Shown here in pieces: positions 48,881 to 56,449 of a stretch of DNA of 64,000 nt; the first letter of the stretch is position 1; the number at the start of each line of letters is the position of its first letter. Source of the DNA: Bacteroidales bacterium. Lineage in GTDB: Bacteria; Bacteroidota; Bacteroidia; Bacteroidales; UBA932. The notes beneath the pieces are model-generated. The model ran no database searches. It saw nothing but the letters and a program-made list of their open reading frames with translations, and was not told the DNA's origin. The position numbers were made by a program, and so were the translations under genes. Where the stretch lies: contig JAFPGC010000020.1 in NCBI GenBank assembly GCA_017423025.1, positions 26,344 to 90,343 of the forward strand, in the 5' to 3' direction.

Positions 48881-50514
48881 GATATGATTGAATGTATAAA
48901 TATTGTCAAAGCCAGCATATCGGCCGCGCCGCCCGGGGAAATCCCCTCCGCCGCGTATCGGCCACATAATTCCATAGAATCAACTGTCAGAGCCTCCTGC
49001 TTCACGAGCTGAGCCTTTTCGGCTCCGGCCCTCTTGATTACGCAGGTATCGTCCAGCGTGCTCATAATGCGCAGCAGAGTCTTCAGTTCCCCGGCCCCGG
49101 AGGCATAGTACGACAGCCAGTCCTCGAAGAGCGGCCTATAGCCGTCCAAGGCAATCTGCCGGGCTCCTCTGGAATGGTTGTCGCCGCAAATCTGTGCGGC
49201 CAGGGCTGCTATCTTGCTGCTGTCCCCGCACGCATTCAAAGCCAATCCCAGGCAGAAGATAGCTCCGCGGTGAGTATTAACCCCGCCGGTCGCTTCCAGC
49301 ATTGCCTTTTCGGCTTCAATGCCCAGCTGGCGAAGCTGCTCGGCAGAGCCTGCCATAGCCATACGGGGCCAGAAAGGCCGAAGGGCGGCCATTCCCTTGC
49401 GCATGGTACTGTAGTCCATGTCCTTGTGCGCGCCGCAGGAATCGGGCCCCACAAGGCCGGGTTTGCCGGGAGTATCCAGTTCCAGGCGCAGGGCGCGGTC
49501 GGCCAGATCGGCCAGCAGATAGGGCCAGGTAGTTTCCGGACAAAGGGCCGATGCCGCCCGGAAGCTCCCCTTATCCAGCGCCACCCGTACGGCTGACGCG
49601 GATATGGCATCCAGTCTCGGAATTTCTACCACTTGGGGCAGCAATTCCTTCATGATAGTGTTGTAGTGGTTGGTGAGGGCGTCGTAGGGTTCGGAACCCA
49701 CGAAGCGGACTTCGGCATTCAATGCCGGAGCTATGTAGCGCTGGAACAGGTCAAGATCCAGCCTTATGTGCGTTTCAGCAGCGTCGGAAAGATCCTTCAG
49801 GAAGTACGTCGGAAAAGTGGCGGCCGATATCTGATAGTCACTTCCTTCAAGGACGACTATCTTACCAGCCCAAGAAAATTGGTTTTTCGCAAAGCCTTGC
49901 GAAAAATAATTTTCCTCTGCCGATTCTATCATTTTCTTTCTTTCCTCATAGGAGAAGCGCTGCCCTTCTTCCTTGACAGGAATCACAAAGAGCGTGTCCA
50001 CCTGGGCTGCAGCCTGCTCCAACAGATAACGGTGGCCCAGGGTGAAGGGGTTGGCGTTCATGACAACGACTCCGCATCGGCCCTCTTTCCTCATGCTGCG
50101 AAGATAGGCGCAGTAACGCTCCAGTCCCCTGCCGTTCTCCATCAGGATGGCCTTGGGGGCCGATGCCAGCAAGTGGAAGCCCAGGCTCTCGAAAATAGCC
50201 TGGTTTTCCGGCTTGGTGAAGAGTTTAAGCTCGGAAATACCGCGGGAGGCAGCCAGGGAAATAAGGTGAGACACCAACGGAGCCACCAGGCCCTCGGAAC
50301 GGGCCTCTTCAGCGACAGCAATGCACTTGATGATATCTTTCCGGATTCCGGCTCCGGCCAGGATTTCACCGGAGTCGTTCTCGATAACACAATATACGTC
50401 TAATTCTTCCATCCGGAGACCGTTTTCTCCGAGGAAGCGCTCCGCTTTTTGGCGGAAGAAAAGACTGCTCAAAGGCAGTTCCTGTATGTTGTGCTCTCTA
50501 TAGCTTTGCATCAT
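48877..50514 (-). CDS. citC/citG: CitC-CitG fusion: citrate lyase ligase and prosthetic-group precursor synthase
   Basis: 545 residues. Residues ~1-130 are a GNAT-like N-terminal domain typical of CitC; ~147-335 the nucleotidyltransferase part with VVMNANPFTLGHRYLLEQA (TxGH motif) and the EERKKMI segment. This is citrate (pro-3S)-lyase ligase, which acetylates the lyase prosthetic group. From ~350 on the protein is CitG-like: TPGKPGLVGPDSCGAHKDMD (~372-391) and EKAMLEATGGVNTHRGAIF (~422-440), i.e. 2'-(5''-triphosphoribosyl)-3'-dephospho-CoA synthase. In E. coli CitG is separate, and in other species it is fused to CitX; here it is fused to CitC, while CitX is separate at 53288. The CitG part is somewhat shorter than stand-alone CitG, so activity should be tested. 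Confidence 0.85.
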   Translation of the reverse strand: MMQSYREHNIQELPLSSLFFRQKAERFLGENGLRMEELDVYCVIENDSGEILAGAGIRKDIIKCIAVAEEARSEGLVAPLVSHLISLAASRGISELKLFTKPENQAIFESLGFHLLASAPKAILMENGRGLERYCAYLRSMRKEGRCGVVVMNANPFTLGHRYLLEQAAAQVDTLFVIPVKEEGQRFSYEERKKMIESAEENYFSQGFAKNQFSWAGKIVVLEGSDYQISAATFPTYFLKDLSDAAETHIRLDLDLFQRYIAPALNAEVRFVGSEPYDALTNHYNTIMKELLPQVVEIPRLDAISASAVRVALDKGSFRAASALCPETTWPYLLADLADRALRLELDTPGKPGLVGPDSCGAHKDMDYSTMRKGMAALRPFWPRMAMAGSAEQLRQLGIEAEKAMLEATGGVNTHRGAIFCLGLALNACGDSSKIAALAAQICGDNHSRGARQIALDGYRPLFEDWLSYYASGAGELKTLLRIMSTLDDTCVIKRAGAEKAQLVKQEALTVDSMELCGRYAAEGISPGGAADMLALTIFIHSIIS

Positions 50515-50564
50515 CCAACAGGCTTTCCAATACTCCCGGTTCCGCCTGTTAGGGAATCACTACG

Positions 50565-50595
50565 CGAAGGTAACACTTTATAATCGATTTCCCAA
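50565..50595 (-). promoter_or_regulatory. Possible promoter of citCG-acn-icd
   Basis: Minus-strand TACCTTCG at 50572-50565 with TTGG at 50595-50592, 19 bp apart; each differs by one base from TTTG-N19-TAnnTTTG. The leader also holds an inverted repeat AACAGGC/GCCTGTT (50517-50550). It would make this a separately transcribed unit. Confidence 0.4.
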
Positions 50596-50617
50596 GAAAT
50601 AGTTTCAAATTATAACC

Positions 50618-51343
50618 TTATTCCACGATATTACACACCATGACACCACGCTTGCCCAGAGCCACCTCCAGGCCCAGGGGAATCCTGGATCCATCGGCAT
50701 CAATCCAAAGGTAAGCCTCGTTGCCGCTGCCGTTTTCCATTATGCCGCGCTCCAGCATGACGAAACGGATAAACATGGCCCTATGCCCGGGGTACTTCTC
50801 CGTATCGATTCCTTCCATCGTTAAAGTAGCCGGGAGAGCCCGTTCACCAATGAGAACTTTCAACTCACACGGCTCCCCTTCTTTAAAATCAAGGGTCCTG
50901 ACATAGTACAACATCGAAACAAGTTCCATGGTGCGGCCATCGTTGGGAAAGATGAGGGCTTTAGGTTCCTTCTTTTTATAATGTCGCCAGAAGACGATTC
51001 CTTCCTCCCCTTCGGAATACCGGCACCAGGCGTTTTCCTTTGAAGACGAGGTGGAGTAATACAAGGGCTGCATGCCGGGACGGGTAACAAATGCTTCCAC
51101 GAAATACTTGGCATGCAGGAAAAGCCGGAAGAAGGGCTGAACCTTAATGTTGATTTCGGCCTTGTACGCATCCTTCTCTTCCCACATGGTGGGAGTCGTA
51201 GTAATTGTAGCCTTGGCCACCTTGGTATTCAAGTCACCCAAGATGTAACGAACCTCGTACATACTCGTCTCCTCAGAGGGATTCACCGGCACATCAGGTT
51301 GTGCCAATAGCATCACAAGCGGGATTATCAGAAGACGTATCAT
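50618..51343 (-). CDS. DUF3108 exported protein
   Basis: 241 residues with a signal peptide (about 1-20). The remainder fits DUF3108: MYEVRYILGDLNTKVAKATITT and LWIDADGSRIPLGLEVALGKRGVM are the typical first and last strands, and the YYSTSSSKENAW segment the middle. Bacteroidota members are predicted periplasmic beta-rich proteins of unknown function. Its start overlaps the DUF4954 gene stop by 4 bp, so the two form a pair. The link to citrate metabolism is only positional. Confidence 0.7.
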   Translation of the reverse strand: MIRLLIIPLVMLLAQPDVPVNPSEETSMYEVRYILGDLNTKVAKATITTTPTMWEEKDAYKAEINIKVQPFFRLFLHAKYFVEAFVTRPGMQPLYYSTSSSKENAWCRYSEGEEGIVFWRHYKKKEPKALIFPNDGRTMELVSMLYYVRTLDFKEGEPCELKVLIGERALPATLTMEGIDTEKYPGHRAMFIRFVMLERGIMENGSGNEAYLWIDADGSRIPLGLEVALGKRGVMVCNIVE

Positions 51344-53322
51344 TTCCTTTCCAGACGGTTTATCAGTTCATTACCCAGCGCTTCCTTCTGATGAATGTGG
51401 TCCAGTACGGCATTGACAAAAGAATTGGACTCAAAGTCACCTCTAACCTCAGAGAAGTCCCGTTCCTTGATCTCGCGGTCCCCATCGGCCCCGAAACTAG
51501 TCATGGATGCCAGGTTAAACTCCTTGCGGGCATCTTCATAAAGTTCTTGGTCCAGGCCGATGACAGCCTCTTTCCAACGCTTCACGATGTCAATTACCTG
51601 CTCCGAAGTAATCTGGTCCAACGGAAAGCCGAAGAATTCTTCAAATTTATCGTAGGCCCAGGTCCATTCAGCGTCGTAGTACAGGCGGTGCAACTCCTGG
51701 AAGGAGTCAAACAATCCCTTGAGATCCATCGAACCTTGTTCAACGCGATCCATAAACTCGGCAAGAGAGTCACGAGGTGCGATGAGGCCGGCGACATCTA
51801 CCCATTGCCCTTTACCAATAGGGCAAGTTGGCTTGAGAAGGCTGCGGATTTCCTCGTCGGAGGCCCCGGCCGGCATATTCTCAAGACGCTTAATGATGGA
51901 ATTGCCCAGGAACTTGGCAATGGCCGTCTGGTAGTAATGGATTCCGTTTCGCAGAGATTTATTGCGGATTTTTGTACTATGATACGAGTATACGTCAGAG
52001 AGTTCCCCGGAAGAATACTGTAAATTCTTCAGCAGCTGAATTCCTTTGAACATCTTCTGGATGGTGTAAGGACTCAGCAGGTTGTAATTGATGCAGTCCA
52101 GACGGTCGGGGTCCTTACGGGCATCACGCTTGGGCCATTTCTGGGCATCACGGACCGTACCCACGCTGCGCAGGTTGACACCCGGCACCAGGTAAGTAGT
52201 GTTCTGCTGTTCAATGAGATAGGAAAAAGGAAGGGCAGAAGTATCCGAATGCGTTACATGACGGCCCATTACCAGGGAGAAGGCTCCCACGCGGGACGGC
52301 CAGAGAATATAGGAATCGGACGAGGTCTTGGCTCCTCGTTCCAGGATTCCCTGATGCATGGGCCCCAGTTTATACATGTGGTTGCTCTGATTGGAACCGC
52401 TGCCGGCATTCATAAAAGAGAACATGCCGGCAATCAGGAGCGTACTCTTATGATGAGTTACCGTAAACGGACCGGCAAAGATAGCGCAGGCTTCTCCGTT
52501 CTCTTCCTGGCAGTTGCTGAAAAAGAGGGAATCAGAAGCGCTGTAGCCATGTCCCAGCCGGCAACTCTGTCCGACGAAGCAACGCTCCAGGGAGGTATTG
52601 TCCGATACATGGGAGCCGCTGCAGATAATAAAATCATCGGCAATAACCCCATGAGCAATAACCACAGGAGCAGCCTCGTTGCTGATGATACTGCCGTTTC
52701 TGAGGCGATTGGTGCCGCTGATAACTGCATAATCTCCTATGAATACGCCATTGATGTGGCGGGTGTTGCGAATGGATACGTAGTCACCTATCCTGCCTTG
52801 ACTGCTCTCCTTCCGGGCGGCATATTCATCAATAAGGATATTAAGGCGTTCTATCAGGGCAGGCCGATGCCGGTACATCGCAAGCACATAGGCAATCTGG
52901 GCACTCAGACGGTCATAAATCTTGACTTCGCGGCCGCCGGTTTCACTGAGCACCGACACTTCTACACCATTTCCGAAGCGGCAGGGGCCCTCACATACCA
53001 GGAGGTCCACATTTTCAATATAGGTATGGGCTCCGATGGTGTAATTGGCCACGTAATTGGTAACGTTCTCGATGAGGGAATTGTCCCCTACCGTCACGTT
53101 GTGCAAGGTTGCGTTCCGTAATCCGGAGTGCTTTTTGACTCCTCCGGGAAGAGTAAACACGTCCTCGAAACGTCCAAACTTCACTGTGCCGGAAAAGCGG
53201 ACATTGCGCACGTAGTTAAGGGATTCGGGATGTGAGGTGCAAACCGTAGACCAGTCATCGGCCCGGCAGCCTCTTTGAACCAGCAATTCAATCTGTTCGG
53301 GGGTTAGGGGTTTGTAGCTCAT
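51340..53322 (-). CDS. DUF4954 protein with left-handed beta-helix character
   Basis: 660 residues from the ATG at 53322 (MSYKPLTPEQIELL), favoured over a Met 7 codons earlier because AAGGAAT lies upstream at ribosome-binding distance. The first ~350 residues consist of hexapeptide-like repeats (LTNHVTNYVANYTIGAHTYIENVD-type turns; GDYVSIRNTRHINGVFIGDYAVISGTNRL is one region) as in acyltransferase and nucleotidyltransferase beta-helices. The C-terminal half is helical. DUF4954 is a Bacteroidota family of unknown function. Its start overlaps citX by 35 bp; with DUF3108 it lies between citX and citCG. Confidence 0.7.
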   Translation of the reverse strand: MSYKPLTPEQIELLVQRGCRADDWSTVCTSHPESLNYVRNVRFSGTVKFGRFEDVFTLPGGVKKHSGLRNATLHNVTVGDNSLIENVTNYVANYTIGAHTYIENVDLLVCEGPCRFGNGVEVSVLSETGGREVKIYDRLSAQIAYVLAMYRHRPALIERLNILIDEYAARKESSQGRIGDYVSIRNTRHINGVFIGDYAVISGTNRLRNGSIISNEAAPVVIAHGVIADDFIICSGSHVSDNTSLERCFVGQSCRLGHGYSASDSLFFSNCQEENGEACAIFAGPFTVTHHKSTLLIAGMFSFMNAGSGSNQSNHMYKLGPMHQGILERGAKTSSDSYILWPSRVGAFSLVMGRHVTHSDTSALPFSYLIEQQNTTYLVPGVNLRSVGTVRDAQKWPKRDARKDPDRLDCINYNLLSPYTIQKMFKGIQLLKNLQYSSGELSDVYSYHSTKIRNKSLRNGIHYYQTAIAKFLGNSIIKRLENMPAGASDEEIRSLLKPTCPIGKGQWVDVAGLIAPRDSLAEFMDRVEQGSMDLKGLFDSFQELHRLYYDAEWTWAYDKFEEFFGFPLDQITSEQVIDIVKRWKEAVIGLDQELYEDARKEFNLASMTSFGADGDREIKERDFSEVRGDFESNSFVNAVLDHIHQKEALGNELINRLERK

Positions 53323-53806
53323 ATTCCTTAAGCATTTGTTCAATTCGACTCAATAACTCTTCCTTACTGTGGGTTTTGGCCCGCATACAATATCTAACTT
53401 CATTGTCACAGAGAAGGCATTTCCGGGGCTTATAACCCAAGGATTCGCGCCCGACAGGTCCATGGGAAGTAACCACATCCAAATCCATGAGCCTGCCTAT
53501 AGGATGGGTGTCTTCTATATGGCAGGCAGCGCGCTTGGCTTCCTCTCCGGAAAGGGAGACCAGGAAAAAGGCTTCATAACCGGTTTCCAAGTCCTTTAAT
53601 TCTTCGTATTCAGGCTCGAAAGCCTCCCGGACGGCCTTTACACCAGCTTTCGCAATAGCCAGCGACGTTTCGTTCCGTTTTTCGGGCCCAGGCAATTGCA
53701 CCGTCATGCAAAGGAGGGACCTGCCGGGATGGGATTCCAGCAGGTCCTTCTGATGCTTTGCACGGTTATCCCGGCTTTGCAGCAATTGCTCCAGGGTAAC
53801 GGGCAT
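53288..53806 (-). CDS. citX: Holo-citrate lyase synthase CitX
   Basis: 172 residues. Signature segments GRLMDLDVVTSHGPVGRESL (~118-137) and RKCLLCDNEVRYCMRAKTHS (~142-161) match CitX. It transfers the triphosphoribosyl-dephospho-CoA prosthetic group to Ser of CitD. Its start overlaps the citF stop by one base (TAATG at 53804-53808), and it ends inside the DUF4954 gene start. Confidence 0.85.
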   Translation of the reverse strand: MPVTLEQLLQSRDNRAKHQKDLLESHPGRSLLCMTVQLPGPEKRNETSLAIAKAGVKAVREAFEPEYEELKDLETGYEAFFLVSLSGEEAKRAACHIEDTHPIGRLMDLDVVTSHGPVGRESLGYKPRKCLLCDNEVRYCMRAKTHSKEELLSRIEQMLKEYELQTPNPRTD

Positions 53807-55227
53807 TACTCCACGATGTTATGGATCTTGTCCAGGACGGAGCCGTCGCGGTTCATCACAATACCCACCACCTTGTCTCCAAAAGGCAGCGGATCGGGCG
53901 TGCCGATAATGGAAGAAGCCTTGGCAGCCAACTCCTTAATATCTACGACATGGAGACCGGCGGCCTTAAGCTTTTCTGCAATTTCGGGACGGCCCGGATT
54001 CACGGCAATGCCGTATTCGGTTACCACCACATCCACGGACTTGCCGGGAGTAATGAGGGTGGTCACATGAGGCACTACACAAGGGATGCGGCCACGCAGG
54101 AGCGGGCATACAATGATGCTGAGGGCACTGTCGGCAGCGGTATCCTGATGGCCGCCAATGGCGCCGCGGATAATGCCGTCAGAACCAACCAGAACATTCA
54201 CATTGAAGTCTGTATCCACCTCCAGGGCACTCAGGATTACGATATCCAGAGCGTGGGTAGCAGAACCCAGATGCTGGCCGGAAGCGTACTCCACGGCCGA
54301 TACTTCCTGGTGCGTAGGATCGTTCTTGATGGATTCAGCAGCCACCTTGTCGAAGGACTGGACGTCGATAAGCTTGCCGATAAGGCCTTCCTCGTGGAGC
54401 TTCACCATATGGGCCGTGATGCCGCCCAGGGCGAAGGAAGCCTTGATGCCGCGGTTGATCATTTCCTCGCGGATGTACTTAACGGCAGCCAGGGAGGCAC
54501 CGCCGGTACCGGTCTGGATGGAAAAGCCGTCTACAAAGAGACCGGAGTTGATGATAACCTTGGCGGCCTGCTTGGCCAGCAGGATATCGCGGGGGTTCTT
54601 GGAATCACGGATAGCGCCGGCGGCAATCTTGGAACTGTCGCCCACGCTGTCTACCACAACCACGGATTCCACATCTGCAGCGTGGATGGACATGGGCATA
54701 TTGGGATACTCTACCAGGTCGTCGGTGATGACCACTACGTGCTTGGCGTAGCGGGCATCGGGCAGGGCATAACCCAGCGAACCGCAAATGCTCTTGGCAT
54801 TCTCGCTGCGGGAATAGCCGCAGGCGTTGCCCAGTTCATCGGCCGATGAGGCACCCAGGAAAGCCACGTCAATCTTGAGTTCTCCGTTGGCGATGGCGCT
54901 GCCGCGTCCGCCGTGCGAGCGGAACACCACGGGCTCCTTCATGAGGCCGTGGGAAATGGCATCGGCCAAAGCACCTCTTAAACCGGAAGTGGAGATGCCG
55001 GTGATAACGCCGTTCTTAATGTGGTCAATGAGAGGGGCGTGTACGTCCGAAAGGCTGGAGGCGGCCAGCTTGAGGTCTTTGAAACCCATTTCGGCCAGTT
55101 TGTCCACCACCATATTCACCACCTTGTCTCCGCCACGGAAATGGTGATGGAAGCTGATGGTCATACCGTTTTGGAGGCCGGAACGCTTGATGGCCTCTTC
55201 CAGAGTTACTAACTTACTGTTTCTCAT
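53806..55227 (-). CDS. citF: Citrate lyase alpha subunit (citrate CoA-transferase)
   Basis: 473 residues of the CoA-transferase-like CitF family. Features: LQNGMTISFHHHFRGGDKVVN (~18-38), FRSHGGRGSAIANGELKIDV (~102-121), VTDDLVEYPNMPMSIHAADV and the second-half DVVVTEYGIAVNPGRPEIAEKL (~409-430). It exchanges acetyl for citryl on the CitD prosthetic group. Together with CitE and CitD it forms the citrate lyase complex that splits citrate to acetate and oxaloacetate in the cytoplasm. Start overlaps the citE stop by ATGA (55224-55227). Confidence 0.95.
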   Translation of the reverse strand: MRNSKLVTLEEAIKRSGLQNGMTISFHHHFRGGDKVVNMVVDKLAEMGFKDLKLAASSLSDVHAPLIDHIKNGVITGISTSGLRGALADAISHGLMKEPVVFRSHGGRGSAIANGELKIDVAFLGASSADELGNACGYSRSENAKSICGSLGYALPDARYAKHVVVITDDLVEYPNMPMSIHAADVESVVVVDSVGDSSKIAAGAIRDSKNPRDILLAKQAAKVIINSGLFVDGFSIQTGTGGASLAAVKYIREEMINRGIKASFALGGITAHMVKLHEEGLIGKLIDVQSFDKVAAESIKNDPTHQEVSAVEYASGQHLGSATHALDIVILSALEVDTDFNVNVLVGSDGIIRGAIGGHQDTAADSALSIIVCPLLRGRIPCVVPHVTTLITPGKSVDVVVTEYGIAVNPGRPEIAEKLKAAGLHVVDIKELAAKASSIIGTPDPLPFGDKVVGIVMNRDGSVLDKIHNIVE

Positions 55228-56114
55228 AGGGCTTCCTCCTCGCTGATTACACCGGCGGCTACGGCCAGAGCAATAGTACGCTCGGCACGCAGGACCACCG
55301 GACGGTCTACCATCTTACCATTCACGGCAATTACACCGGAACCCTTGGCCTGGGCTTCCTTGATGGCAGCCACCACGGCGCGGGCCTTGGTGATTTCCTT
55401 CTCCGTGGGAGTGAACACGCTGTTTACCACCTCGATCTGACGGGGGTTGATGATGGATTTACCGTCAAAGCCCAGCGTCTTGATGAGTTCCACTTCCTTG
55501 CGGAAGGTCTCCATATCGTCCAGGTTGGAGTACACCGTATCGAAGCAGCAGATGCCGGCGGCACGGGCGGCCACCACAATCTGCTCACGGGCCAGCAGAA
55601 GCTCTGCGCCGCCCGGAGTACGGTTGGTCTTGAGGTTGGCGCTGTAGTCCTCGGCGCCCAGGGCGATGCCCATCATGCGGGGCGATGCCGTGGCAATGGC
55701 GTAGGCATTAACAATGCCCAGGGCACTCTCGATGGCAGCCATGATCCTGGTCTCCCCTACCCGGCCTATCTCCTGTTCCACTTTCAGGATTTCGGCCTCC
55801 AGTTCGCGGACTTCTTGAGCCGTCTCGGTCTTGGGCATACGGATAACATCCACCCCGGCCTTGACCACGGCTTCCACGTCCTTCTTTCCGTAAGGCGTAT
55901 TGAGCGGATTGATGCGCACCACCATTTCGGTGTTGCCGTAATCGATGGTTTTAAGGGCATTGTGCACCAGAAGACGCGCGGCGTCCTTTTCGGCCATGGT
56001 CACGGAGTCTTCCAGATCCAGCATTATGCTGTCCGGCCCGTAGATATGGGCATCGGCCATCATTCCCGGATTGTTGCCGGGAACGAACATCATGGTTCTC
56101 CTTAGTCTTTCCAT
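55224..56114 (-). CDS. citE: Citrate lyase beta subunit (citryl-ACP lyase)
   Basis: 296 residues from the ATG at 56114 (MERLRRTMMFVPGNNPGM); an in-frame Met 19 codons earlier lies inside citD. TIM-barrel of the HpcH/HpaI family: MFVPGNNPGMM (~9-19), IMLDLEDSV (~30-38, metal-binding acidic residues), VVRINPLNTPYG (~63-74) and GFDGKSIINPRQIEVVN (~218-234). Cleaves the citryl-thioester into oxaloacetate and acetyl-thioester. Overlaps citD by 13 bp and citF by 4 bp. Confidence 0.95.
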   Translation of the reverse strand: MERLRRTMMFVPGNNPGMMADAHIYGPDSIMLDLEDSVTMAEKDAARLLVHNALKTIDYGNTEMVVRINPLNTPYGKKDVEAVVKAGVDVIRMPKTETAQEVRELEAEILKVEQEIGRVGETRIMAAIESALGIVNAYAIATASPRMMGIALGAEDYSANLKTNRTPGGAELLLAREQIVVAARAAGICCFDTVYSNLDDMETFRKEVELIKTLGFDGKSIINPRQIEVVNSVFTPTEKEITKARAVVAAIKEAQAKGSGVIAVNGKMVDRPVVLRAERTIALAVAAGVISEEEAL

Positions 56115-56371
56115 ACGTCTTTGCCTGTTGCCCGGACGGCAGCGGCGGTAACCCGCGCCCGGATGGTACAATCGAGTGCTCCCTTGTCCACGGCTTCCAC
56201 GTGGGCGTCTTTTATGCCGAGCCCTTCCAGGGTCTCGGTAATCACGGCCTTGATCTGCCGGCCGAACTGCGCGGCCACGGAGCTCTGCAGATCTACCTGC
56301 AGCCCTTCTCCGGGGCCGATGGTGACCATGATGTCACCAGATTCAAGTGTTCCAGCTACTGCTTGTTTCAT
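56102..56371 (-). CDS. citD: Citrate lyase acyl carrier protein (gamma subunit)
   Basis: 89 residues from the ATG at 56371 (MKQAVAGTLESGDIMVTIGP), which fits CitD better than the Met 11 codons earlier. Ser11 in AGTLESGD aligns with the prosthetic-group serine (Ser14) of known CitD. First gene of the cit operon; the palindrome at 56411-56430 lies upstream. It carries the acetyl/citryl arm between CitF and CitE. Confidence 0.9.
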   Translation of the reverse strand: MKQAVAGTLESGDIMVTIGPGEGLQVDLQSSVAAQFGRQIKAVITETLEGLGIKDAHVEAVDKGALDCTIRARVTAAAVRATGKDVWKD

Positions 56372-56410
56372 TTCATGAAAATAAAATGTATACGTTACCC
56401 CCACCCGAAA

Positions 56411-56430
56411 CCCCTCCCCTCGGGGGAGGG
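56411..56430. repeat. CCCTCCCC/GGGGAGGG palindrome between pdxB-DUF4301 and citD
   Basis: CCCCTCCCCTCGGGGGAGGG is a GC-only hairpin in the 78-bp gap before citD. As the preceding gene also reads on the minus strand, it can terminate that transcript or, being a G/C-pure sequence, be a dispersed repeat unit. No -7 element for citD is obvious. Confidence 0.5.
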
Positions 56431-56449
56431 ACTTATTAGGGGACTATAT

